Shown in pieces: positions 1-10,029 of a stretch of DNA of 64,000 nucleotides (positions are counted from its first letter, which is position 1; every line of letters starts with the position of its first letter). A program made the position numbers and the translations under genes. Origin of the DNA: Cristatella mucedo (taxonomy: Eukaryota > Bryozoa > Phylactolaemata > Cristatellidae); contig WPIO01000001.1 of NCBI GenBank assembly GCA_009760855.2, forward strand, positions 2,662,501 through 2,726,500, in the 5' to 3' direction. The notes beneath the pieces are model-generated. The model was not told the DNA's origin. It ran no database searches and saw only the letters and a program-made list of their open reading frames with translations.

Positions 1-19
1 TAACAATGAATTTTATTTA

Positions 20-187
20 TTAATATAAATTTATTCCTGCCATCTCAAAAATTAACTCTTCTTCTGCTCTGTCATATTCCATTTCTATTTGTAATTCATA
101 TAACTCTTTTGTTGTTTCTCGAATATCATGTTCGACTTTTATTTTTGCTTCAGGTTCAATGATTTCTTCACTCTTTCGTTTTGGCAT
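20..187 (-). CDS. Small intact charged ORF next to the polymerase pseudogene (55 aa)
   Basis: An ATG at 187-185 opens an uninterrupted 55-codon frame ending in TAA at 22-20. The product starts MPKRKSEE, has a basic N-terminus and is then rich in Glu, Lys and Ile/Leu with a heptad-like look, so a short helix or coiled coil is likely. It overlaps the last 20 bases of the polymerase pseudogene on the same strand, the tight packing usual in virus-like elements. I do not recognise the family. It is unusual in having no stop or frameshift although the neighbouring gene has at least seven breaks; at this length that could be chance. Confidence 0.4.
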   Translation of the reverse strand: MPKRKSEEIIEPEAKIKVEHDIRETTKELYELQIEMEYDRAEEELIFEMAGINLY

Positions 188-3100
188 CTATATTAATATT
201 ACCAACATTGCAAGTATTACATCGTCCTGGATTTAGATTATTAATTAATGAATCAGCAATTCTATAGTGTCCATAAGCATAACTGCAGGTTCCACAGTCC
301 AACCAGTATCGTTTTGAATCGAAAGCTGATAGTGCTACTTTGTTTTGTTTAATCGTATACATTACATGCTTTTCACTTCTAATCAATCATTGTTCACATT
401 TCTTTTCTACCTTTTTATCTAAGCAGTTTTTAAAGTCTTCATGTTTCAAGTGTTTATCAACAACATTTTTGTTAACACCTTTAGCTTTTTTAGATTGTCC
501 TATTTGTTCTTTCTCCTTATCAAGCATTTCGTTCATCTCATAAACTTTTTCAACTATTCCTAATGATTTTCCTTTATCATCAAGTACTTTTTTATCAGTA
601 TAAATAGTATAAGAGTAAAGTTTTGGTCTTAGAAAAACACATTCATCTAATATTGCTGCTTTTACCTTATCAGTTATCTCATCTTTAAATTTTCCAACAA
701 CTTTACTATTTCCTTTTATAATACTTTTTGCTTTGTTATCATTCCAAAAAGGATAGTCATACGGAAAAGTATTTAGATCTAATGATTCTGGGTAATCGAT
801 AAAGTCTTTATAAACATCCTCAGTAAATATCTCCATGACGAGTGAATCAGTGTCAGTATACATCAAGTTTATTTTTGATCCATATCTTTTTTTATTGTTA
901 GATAATAGAATTTATGCATCAATACTTTAGATAAATGAAGTATGCAAAATCCAACATAAATAGGTTTGTTTAAAGTTATAGATTCCTTACTACTTTATAT
1001 GCAGATAATTTTATAAGTTAATATCTTTCTGTATACAAATCTTGGACTTCTATAGATTTTATTCATCTTAGCCAACTCTTCATCTACATTTTCATTAAGT
1101 AACTCAACATTCTTTCTATCTCTAACATTTTCCATTGTCTTACCAAAGAATGAATTATTGAGTAATTAAAAGAAATCTTTTTCGAAATCATTTGCTGCTT
1201 TACCTCTAAGTTTTGTGTTGTTATCAATGTACAACTCTAGCCAATTGGACTGATCAAACTCTAATACTCTGTGAATATGTGTTAACTCATATCCTAATTC
1301 AATACAATTTTTAAGATTAAGATAATGAATAACATACTTTTGTTTTGGTTCCAAATCCAATATCAGCTTTTCAACTGGATCGTTTCCTCTATTTAAAGAG
1401 TTTTGATAGTCTGAGTGTTTATTCTTCTTTATTTGTTTGTTTTTAGGAAGTAAAGGATAATCAGAAAATAAATCATGTTTATCTTTTGGACAGTTTATAT
1501 CAACTTCAAGAACATAGCCTTTATTTGATGAAGGTTTAAATTTTTAACTATGTCGTTTTTATTTTCATTCCATGATTTTACTTTTTGATTTGATAAGAAA
1601 TTAAACCCTCCAGCTGGTAGAGATTGTTTCATGGCCCAGCCATAAAGATTTGCAGCATCAAAATATAATAAGTATGACTTCAACTTATCTAGATTGAAAT
1701 TGCTACATCTACTATTATTTGCTTTGGCTTTACGTTTTGATACTTGTGTCATTCCTCCACGAATTCCTTTTTCAAAGAATAGATACATATCTGGATCAGT
1801 TAGCAATTCAAGAACAACTCTTGTATATTTTAGTCCTGCTGTCCAAGTTAATTGTGGAGTTGTCATAAAATTTGCAGGATCTATCTGATAATGTGTAATT
1901 ATTAGATCACGAAATCTCTCAAAAACATCTGCTAGTGCTAAAACATCAATAGTTAAATATAAATCGTTGTATTCTCTTAATGTTTTTATTTCAAAAGCAT
2001 TCCAAACTTTCTTTGCATGAACATAATCTTCTTCTGAAATATGCCCACTAATACTTGAATAAAACTTCTCAATTGGTGGTAAACTTATCTCATCAAATCT
2101 AGCAAAACAATCCATGTACTCATATGGATAAATACCTTTTTTCGTTAGTGGTGACATCTTTGCAGCATCAATTTCTTTAAAGTGTTGTCTCATTATATCG
2201 AATTTATCACTTGCTTTAGACAAATTTTTTACCAATTTATGGAGTGGATTTTGTAATAATTGATATGAATCTCTAAAACAAAGATTTCCAAAACTTATTG
2301 TTAAAAACTTCTCTTTGTTATTTGCAATGACTTGTTTCTTATCCTTATCGCAATTAAGAGCACTAACAATTAGATGTGAGTCGTATCCTCTTAGATTATG
2401 AATATAAACAGGAAGTTTAAAGTTTTTTGGGCAAATTCTTAGCTTTTTGTTGCATGCATCATGTGACACGCCTCTATATTTTCCAGTAAGATGGCAGTGA
2501 TCAAGGACTTTTTGATCTTCAGTTAAACATTTTTCACAAATCCAACAAACAGATGTATTTTTGTAATTTTCTTTTTCTTCTTCTGCCATATTTTCTCGAT
2601 AAAAAACTTTATTTTTTTCAAGTACTACTTTTAGATTCTCTATCTGTATTTCAAAATCTTTCTTTAAAGACAAAATGAATTCCTTAACACAGTCAGCACC
2701 AAAAGTTTGCTTATATTCTGTTGCAATCTTTCCTTCATGATTTACAATTACATATCCAGCAGAGCATGGTTTGTGTTGATTTACAGATCTTTTTACTGAT
2801 TCTTCTGGTTTATCAATTGTTCCTAGTAAACATTCAAAATCTGCATGTGCTGTTAATGGCGATTTAATCATTTTGTCAAAATCTCTAAACATAACTAAAT
2901 CTCCTGTTCCATCTTTTCTTTTATTAGCTGCTGGCATTTTTATTCTTGAAGTCCCACAATTCTCTGAATTACAATCTGCAACATGTTTATCCAACTTTTC
3001 TTGTTCATGAAATCTTGAGAGACATCTTTTACAAAATAATCTTGTTCTATCACTATCTTTATCTGTTCTACAAAGTGCATTAAAATTTGTTACTAGTACA

Positions 3101-4176
3101 TAGATCTTCCTCTATAAGAATAAAGAAGCAAATCTATATGTTCTTCACCTTCCTCTGAATAAACAATTAATGGATAAACTGAGTTGCTATACTCGTAAAC
3201 ATTTATTGAAACATTGAATAATTTTGCAAGTTTTGGAATATCTTCTGCTCTAATTGATACGTTGCCATTGACCATAAACTGATTCCTTGGATCCTTATCA
3301 TCTATAGGAAAGAATAAATGTTTTATTAGAGGTAGTATATCAGAATATTTCTCAAGCATTATTTGCCTTAAATCATGAATTGCTTCTGGATGATTCTCTC
3401 TCGGATATAATGCTCTCAGAATACACCACAACACAGAATGCACAAAAGTTGTCATCTGTATTTTTTATATTTATAACGCATCTCTTATTTCTTAACTTGA
3501 TTGGTAATTCACAATACGAGCCTCCAATTTGTGGAACAAAGACTGTAAACTTTGCAAATGCATTAGATATTCCAACAATTCTACAAGAAGAACCACCTTC
3601 GTTCCATTTATCTACAGTTTTATTAATCTTTGAAAAATGTTTGTCAATTATTGAACTAAAATGAGAAACTCTACTTAACGCTATTGGTGAAAGACCATTA
3701 ATTGGAGCATAGATAATATCTTTCTTAGCATTTTCTATTTTTAATTGCAGAAGAAGACTCATTTTTACATTGCCATATTGGCTAGAGATATCTTTCATAA
3801 CATTTATTAATTCAGGAGATGCTTTTTTCTTAAATACTTCTAAATTTGCATCTTCAACCTCAAAACCTTCATACTAATAATCTATTAAACTACCACTAGT
3901 AGTCTTTCTACCTAAAAACCTTCCACTAATATCAATCTTACAAAGACGTTTTGCTTCTTTATAGAAACAATTTTTACTTTCTGATTTTTTCAGATTAATT
4001 ATTTTATTAACAGAAAGACGTTCAATCAATTCTTTTATATCAACTGCAGAAACTGGATAATGAACAATTCTAGTTGACTTGCCATACTTCTTAGTAAAAG
4101 AAGGTTTAACTTTAAAACGCTGCTCATAAGAAAATACTAATCTTTTTTGCATGGTCGTTGAAAGATTCTCCCTCAC
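168..4176 (-). pseudogene. Protein-primed B-family DNA polymerase pseudogene of a Maverick/Polinton- or adintovirus-like element
   Basis: Fragments of one long polymerase can be read in order on the minus strand. 3874-4176 and 3373-3798 hold the N-terminal region. 3093-3455 matches the segment around a WCILRALYP motif. 1495-3092 carries a cysteine-rich stretch (CKRC about 3020) and a zinc/HNH-like module (CWIC, LDHCHLTGKYRG), then exonuclease and palm sequence. 1166-1540 and 387-1010 hold the palm, with FGKTMENVR and the catalytic YTDTDSL (about 843-863). 168-386 is the C-terminal end. Breaks seen: in-frame TGA at 387-389, TAA at 1166-1168 and TAG at 3874-3876; frame changes near 905, 1545, 3090 and 3430. 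The gene is therefore dead. Family knowledge: such polymerases replicate linear, protein-primed virus-like transposons. No integrase, packaging ATPase or capsid gene is visible; the element continues off the left edge. Base composition is much more AT-rich than the DNA beyond 4330. Confidence 0.85.
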
Positions 4177-4333
4177 GCCGTGAAAATGAATTTATTTCAG
4201 ACATGTTATAATATATAAATATTTTTCTTTAAATCAAATTTAGAAACTCTGAAAAATTTTTACTATAATATATAATAACTAAATTTTGTAATATTGTTAG
4301 TAGTCTATTGTTTTCCATTGCGCCGAAGCAACA
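4177..4333. other. AT-rich flank of the polymerase pseudogene, with composition boundary
   Basis: Directly upstream of the pseudogene start lies AT-rich DNA with repeated TATAATATATAA-like words. Composition changes sharply to GC-rich near 4330, which probably marks the edge of the inserted element. I could not see a terminal inverted repeat because the other end is outside the window. Confidence 0.4.
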
Positions 4334-5843
4334 CCTGTTGGAGTAGGATTTGATTTTTCTTTTTCGGACACTGACACTCAGGAGGGCCACTTCAAAAGGA
4401 GACCGAGCGATAGCGAGGTCGAATTTTGGAGTGTGCTCAAGTGAGGGTCAGGGTGCGAAATGGAAAAATCACATACTACTCTCGAGTGGATCGCTGTTCA
4501 AGCGCAGCTCGAGCAAGGCGCGTAGCGTTGACAACCGCAATTGCACGTCACGTGAGCTAGGATGGTACGAACAGCGCCGGCGAGGCGAGGGAAAGTCCCC
4601 TCCGTCCATCGTACGTCGCCAGTGATGTCAAGTACTGCTCGAGGTTGCAGTTGTGACACAGAGGACAAACGTGAGACTGACGGTAACGTATGCCGCAGAG
4701 AGCTGAAAAAGTCTCCTAATTATTACACAGTGCACTCCGATAATAATGTAGCACTTTGCTGGCCTTGGCTGAATTTTAGCGCGAACAAGAGCTGTTCGGA
4801 GGCGGGCTAGAACTCCTTCGTTCTGGAGCAGTGAGCCAGAGAGGAGCGTCAGCGCGGTTAGAGAGCAAGAGCTTAAGAGCAAGCCAGGAAGCTCTGAGAC
4901 GAGCGGTGGCGATTCGGCCTTTAGAATTGGTCCGATACCCGCGGAAGCTGCTGATTGATGTTGGCTGGCCTGTCAACCTCCGCCTTCACTCGGTCCAAGA
5001 AAGAATCGTCTGGAACCCATTCGCCATTCGAGCTGGACTGAGGGGACATTCCAGTGGCCTAGTGCCGGTATCAGTTCCTTACCGTAATGGGCCATGGTGT
5101 CGGGCCCAATACCACTAAGCTCTTGCCCCATTGTCTCAGCCAAGTATTTAAGAGTCGGGCGACGCTCGCTCTGGGTCTTTTGTCTGTGGTCTTCTGTCTT
5201 TGGTCCGGCTCCGCCGTCGGACTCGTTTCTCTGAAAGCGAGGGAGGAGGGCGGGCTGTTCGCCGGCGATTGACGGAACAGGACGAGACAGCGCTAAGAGG
5301 ATTCGGTGGACTCCACCGAATACGGTCGTATCGCGCCCGAGCTGGCAAATATGTGTTTCTTTCGTGTTTTGTGTGTGCGCGCTAGCACGTAGTCTCTGCA
5401 TAGGGATTTGCCGGTGCGAGCCAGACGTAGTTGGCGTGTGTGGAGTATTCCTGCCGCACTGGTGGAAACCGAGTTCTAGTTCTCCGGTTAGGGGTTTAGG
5501 CTCTGGTTCGCGCTCAGTGTGGAGAAGTATTCCCTCTGCAAGAGTGTTGGTGCTGTTGAGAACGTGCGAGGAGTGTGGAGATAAAACTGAGCTGGACGCG
5601 CAGTGACTTTGTGCGCTGGCGAATAAAGCTCAGTAAAATCCCCAATTTGTGTGTCTCGCTTTCCAATTCACGCCACGGACTCACGACCCCCTTTAGTAAC
5701 GGTAAGCAGGTCAGCGCCAGAAACGCTCGTTTCGTGGCGGCCAGCTTATTGCGCGTAGGCGCGCACCGAACGGCAGTAGGCGCTAGGCTACGCCGCTAGG
5801 TAAGCGGCAGGTCAAGCCTACTCCGCCGAGCCTTCGGCGTCAC
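4334..5843 (+). mobile_element. Possible solo LTR or LTR-like stretch
   Basis: This GC-rich segment has no credible gene, but its signals are ordered like a retroviral-type LTR on the plus strand: it starts TGTTGGAG, has a TATA-like TATTTAAG at 5145-5152, an AATAAA at 5622-5627 followed by a GT-rich stretch, and ends ...GCGTCACA after a GCCGAGCC/TTCGGCG hairpin. I found no target-site duplication and no second copy in the window. The borders are therefore guesses and the call is weak. Confidence 0.25.
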
Positions 5844-5916
5844 AATAATAATGCCAATTAAACAATTGATATAACACCTTCAGAGGACTCAATTCCTTCC
5901 TAGGCACTTTCGTTTG
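5844..5916 (-). repeat. 3'-end fragment of the L2/CR1-like LINE
   Basis: A short diverged copy of the LINE 3' tail seen repeatedly in this window: an (AAT)n stretch, then a degraded stem-loop region containing GGACTCAATTCCTTCCTAGGC. Confidence 0.6.
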
Positions 5917-6679
5917 TTGAATCATCGCATCAAAGATTGACAATGGCGGCCAATCGTATTGAAGTGCTGCCGACAGCAGCTTTTTAGCTGAACTGACTGC
6001 GATTCCACGGCGTGCCCATGGCCTTATTGGGGACTCTCGTATCCAACTCGTGTGCTCTCTTGCAGAATAAGATTATGCTGGCTGATCTCGACGAAGACTT
6101 GTTTTATTTAGACTGGAGACTTTGTTCGGGCACCAAGCGGTTGTCCGGCACCTCTTCGGAGCCGTAGGCAGCCGAGTGAAAGGTTACTCTGCGATTACGG
6201 GCTCGTCGCGTTGCCGTCGTAGATATGGTGCAGCCTATAAGAATGTCTCGTTGATGTCTCGTCCTGGCGGAACACAGTAATACAAATGCCTGTCAGCTTA
6301 ACCGGAACAAGATTGAGCTTCTCACTGTGCAGAAAAGTGCCTCTGACGTAGAGGCTGATTTGAAAAACCAGTGCCAGCTGTGTCGATGAATACCGATGTC
6401 AGTTTATTTGCTGGACGCTCTTTAAGAAGCACTTCGTATAGTCTCGTAGATTAATCGAGCGGTGCGCACGTAGCGTAAGTGCAAGCATGGGGTACTTGCA
6501 GGTTTCGGTCAGACGATACGTCGAGCTGTGGCTCAGGTAGAAGTTCCTTATTTATACTTTAGGCCAATGCATATACCCGGTGGCAGTGCCAGAGGAGTGC
6601 GACCCGGGCCGCCCACTGTTCCTACGCCTCTACCCAACGGTGTCATTAACGACGAAATGATGTCCTCGTTCGTCGGGTC

Positions 6680-6730
6680 GAGCCACCGAAAAATTGGTGT
6701 CGAATAAACCAAATTATTATGCACTATAAC
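6680..6730 (+). repeat. Dispersed AATAAA-containing repeat, copy 1
   Basis: The stretch contains GTCGAATAAACC and then TTATGCACTATAAC. A clearly related stretch is at 16083-16140, and weaker ones are near 19232 and 63935. It may be the end of an unidentified element family. Confidence 0.45.
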
Positions 6731-7974
6731 TTTATATATATGCTTCTCACTTTCTCATTATTGCGGAAGACGAAGTCTGTTTGCTACAGAATGCGTACCG
6801 AAAGCCGCTTAGACTGTGGCACTATAGAAAACTCTCCTGACTAGCACCCAGGTAGTCTCTGTGGCTTTGTGGAGTACCAGACGGAGAAGAAATATTGCAA
6901 TACATTACATCGCTTAGCTTCTTAGCCATTCATAATATTGTGGGGTGCAATTAGATTGAACAGCTGGCACGGAATCTTCTTGTTGCCTCCCCCCCCCCCC
7001 GCCCCGCCCCCGACAGAAGCTATTCGGAGCTGAAAATATTAACTACTAGTGCGGTTTTGAAATCAGACACAACCTTAAGTGGTCAAAAAAGCGAACCTCG
7101 AGGTAAAGCACGATTCACTGATGTAAATGGCGAAGGATTTCTTTACCACCAATCATTGAAGATGGGTAGACTACCACAGAGTGCTAGGCGACTACATTGG
7201 CAACTGATCGAGAAAGAGGTTTACTTAGATCAGAGTTCAAGAGGTGGACTTAGACCACAGTTAGCTCATAGAAAATAACCTGCATTGAACTAAGCTCTCA
7301 AGAACCACATTCACATTCGGAGACACGATGCGCCTACTTGGCAGCCGGGCGACCGTATTTGGAAAGTCAGCTTTAGGTTGCCACCTCGGCTGCCAAGTAC
7401 AACGACGGTAGTGTGGACCTTCCCGCGATTTCATTAGTGCGAAATGGCATGCGACGCAGCCTACGTACCGGTACAATTCCTTAGTGGGACTTCGGGTATA
7501 AGAATTCGGGTCACTTCTGTGCCAAGTCTCCTCAGCGATTTTCACATCGACGTTTGGAGCAAAGACGTCATTGAGAGCTACCTCCGGTAAAAGGGGGCCG
7601 GTTGAAAGAGACTACTCAATATTTAGAGGGCTATGCGACTTGTAACCACGAAGATGTCGTGGCTGCCATGAGTGAATTTAAATAGGACGAATGGCTTGAC
7701 TGGCTTTTCTCTGCCTCAAGCAAAACTAGTTTCCTTTTGGCTGGCTAGGGGTTTAGCCCTAGCCTAGGTTGGCTAACGGGCAGGGACGAGATCTGGGTCA
7801 TTGCGATGGGAGCGACATTTAAACCACACTGGTGCAGTGGCTGGGGGAGACCGCAATTGACGTAGTGGCAAGGAATAACGCTTCTCACCCCCAGGGTAGG
7901 TGGAGTTGAGTACGGAGGGGGGACCTATTATTACTAGTTGCTGCCGGGTCAACTTATTTAGACAACCGCTCACG

Positions 7975-8285
7975 CGCTTGGTGTTATTTGTGGAAGCAAG
8001 TTGACACCATTAGCGCCAATCGGGCGTTTGGTTGTAGTAAAATATCTGTCAATCCCATCCACACGGGTTAGCTAGGCTCACAGCTCCTCAAAGGTAGGGC
8101 AAACGCTATGCGAACACGCAAGCACTCGCCCAGGCGTTATTTGTATAAACGAGTTGACACAATTGGCACAGAGCAGGTGCGTGGCTGTAGTAATGTATCT
8201 GTCAACCTCATCCACAGGCGTTAGCTCGGCTCAACGCACCCTTTGCTAAGGTAGGGCAAACGCGAGCACACGAGTGCACGTACGC
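7975..8285. repeat. Diverged two-copy tandem duplication, period about 153 bp
   Basis: Two consecutive units share GTTATTTGT, AGTTGACAC, TGTCAA.C.CATCCACA and AAGGTAGGGCAAACGC in the same order. The first begins near 7981 and the second near 8134. No coding sense is seen. Confidence 0.65.
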
Positions 8286-9690
8286 ACGCACGTGCACACG
8301 CCCACATGTGCACTCACCCGCTTATCCCACACATTCGCACACACGCGCACACACGAACGCGAACACGAACACGCACGCACATACATTAGCTTCACCTTTG
8401 TCTCAGCTACGACCGCGATTGCCGTCGCTGTAATTTGCCAGGCTTCGACTTGACCTAGGGGATGGGTGATGGCTTACGTTAATTGAAAAGTTCTACCCAA
8501 TGGAGAGGATCCACGCCCTTATGATGCGGATATAGAAAGTTTCGCACAATTGGGTTCAAATCTTTCAGAACATGCAAAGCCATTTTTCGTTGTTAGTAAA
8601 GTCAATCATATAGGAGATTTGAAGGGGATTCTGCTACCACAAAACGCTGTTGCCGCTTGGACGGCGATTGTCTCCGGTTGAGGGATCGCTAGACAAATTA
8701 CTTTTTTAAATTAGTTACGGCAATGACTGCAAGAGCTCCAACCGGCCGCGGGTCGCATAATAAAGGTGTTGACAGTATTTGGCCTTATCGTTCCCAGTTC
8801 CTGGAACAGGCGACGGCAGCGAGGCAATACCCTTTAGCCTACCCTTAGCCTGCATTCTCACATGGTTGGCAGCCATGATTCAAAGTAGGGGCCGCTAGGA
8901 ACCAGAATTTAGCCAATAGAATTACTGGATACAATAAATGTGCAGAATGGATCTAAATGCTCGTCAGCAGCCCCGAATGAAGATATCGCTTTGGAGTGGG
9001 TAACCTCATTTTTTTAGGCGGGGGGGGGGCTAAAAAGTGTTTCAGAGGTTCAGGCACGTTTAGTGTTGGTTTCCGGAAGGGCATTAGGGTTTTACTTGAG
9101 GGCTCGTATTTTTAAAGTTGCAACAGTTTTCTCTTAGACAGATTTAACGAGCCCAGTCGACCGGCTGAGCTCCTCCTGAGACGGATCTGCCTTCGACGAC
9201 GGCTCTCCTGAGAGAGGTTCGAGTTTCTCTTTTAAGTAGCCGCAGAGGTTTCCAGGAGGCGAGCCTTCGGTACGGAGGTAAAGTCGTTCACATTTTTTCA
9301 ACATGTAAACTCAGTACTTACGAATTAAGATGACTGCTAAAGGGAAAAATAAAGGAAAATAACAATTCAAATAACAGATTTTCAGAATGACTAAAGAGGT
9401 TTCCTGCTTAGATTTCGAAGAGAAGTCTTTGACCTTGTACCACGTGCCTCGCAGTTGGGATTTCGCCCCGCCCCCAAGCCAACTGCTGGCTAGCTACGCC
9501 CGAGAGGCGGCTATTCGGATGCCGCTTTGTACCGCACAAAACATCATTCCGTACGCAAAAGGAAGTATTACTGCCATGCGTTCCGGCGTTGGTAATTACA
9601 AACGCCGGGACGTATGGCTGTAATAGGAATAGGAACGTTTGTCATCCAGATTACTTATAATTATTCGGGGTGAGAAACTTCTGAGCAGTA

Positions 9691-9765
9691 ATAACAATAA
9701 TAATAATATATTTGATACAGCGCCCTCAGCGGACTCAATCTCTTTCTAGGCACTTTAAATTTGCT
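9691..9765 (-). repeat. 3'-end fragment of the L2/CR1-like LINE
   Basis: An (AAT)n tract is followed by GCGCCCTCAGCGGACTCAAT and CTTTCTAGGCACTTT, the reverse complement of the LINE 3' stem-loop tail. Confidence 0.75.
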
Positions 9766-10029
9766 GCAATTGTCTGGCATACAAGCCTTTCAACCGGGTT
9801 GGTGGTGGTCGGCCAGTATTGGCGGATCTGGTAGCTGGAGCCGGGGACCGGTCGTCTGGCCCGGGTTCGACGAACTACCGCAATCCGCTCTAGTTAGGCT
9901 AGCACGACCAGACGTAAGCGTTGCCGAGCTCAAGATTTACCCTGAAATTGTAGTACACGTTCGAATTTCTCCGTCCACTAAAGTTTCTGTCGCTTCGCGT
10001 ACGAGCACTTACACAAATGAGCTTCGACG

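Larger units (their letters stand above)
5917..9690. other. Non-coding region without recognisable gene
   Basis: No open frame here resembles a known protein; the longest are under 100 codons with no support. The region holds a poly-C run (about 6989-7011), a dispersed AATAAA-containing repeat at 6680-6730, a diverged 153-bp tandem duplication (7975-8285), and an alternating CA/CG-rich stretch (about 8270-8395). Confidence 0.6.

Noticed and set aside
4973-5401. Minus-strand 142-codon frame
   Set aside because: No recognisable domain; long frames are expected by chance in GC-rich DNA, and it overlaps the LTR-like signals.
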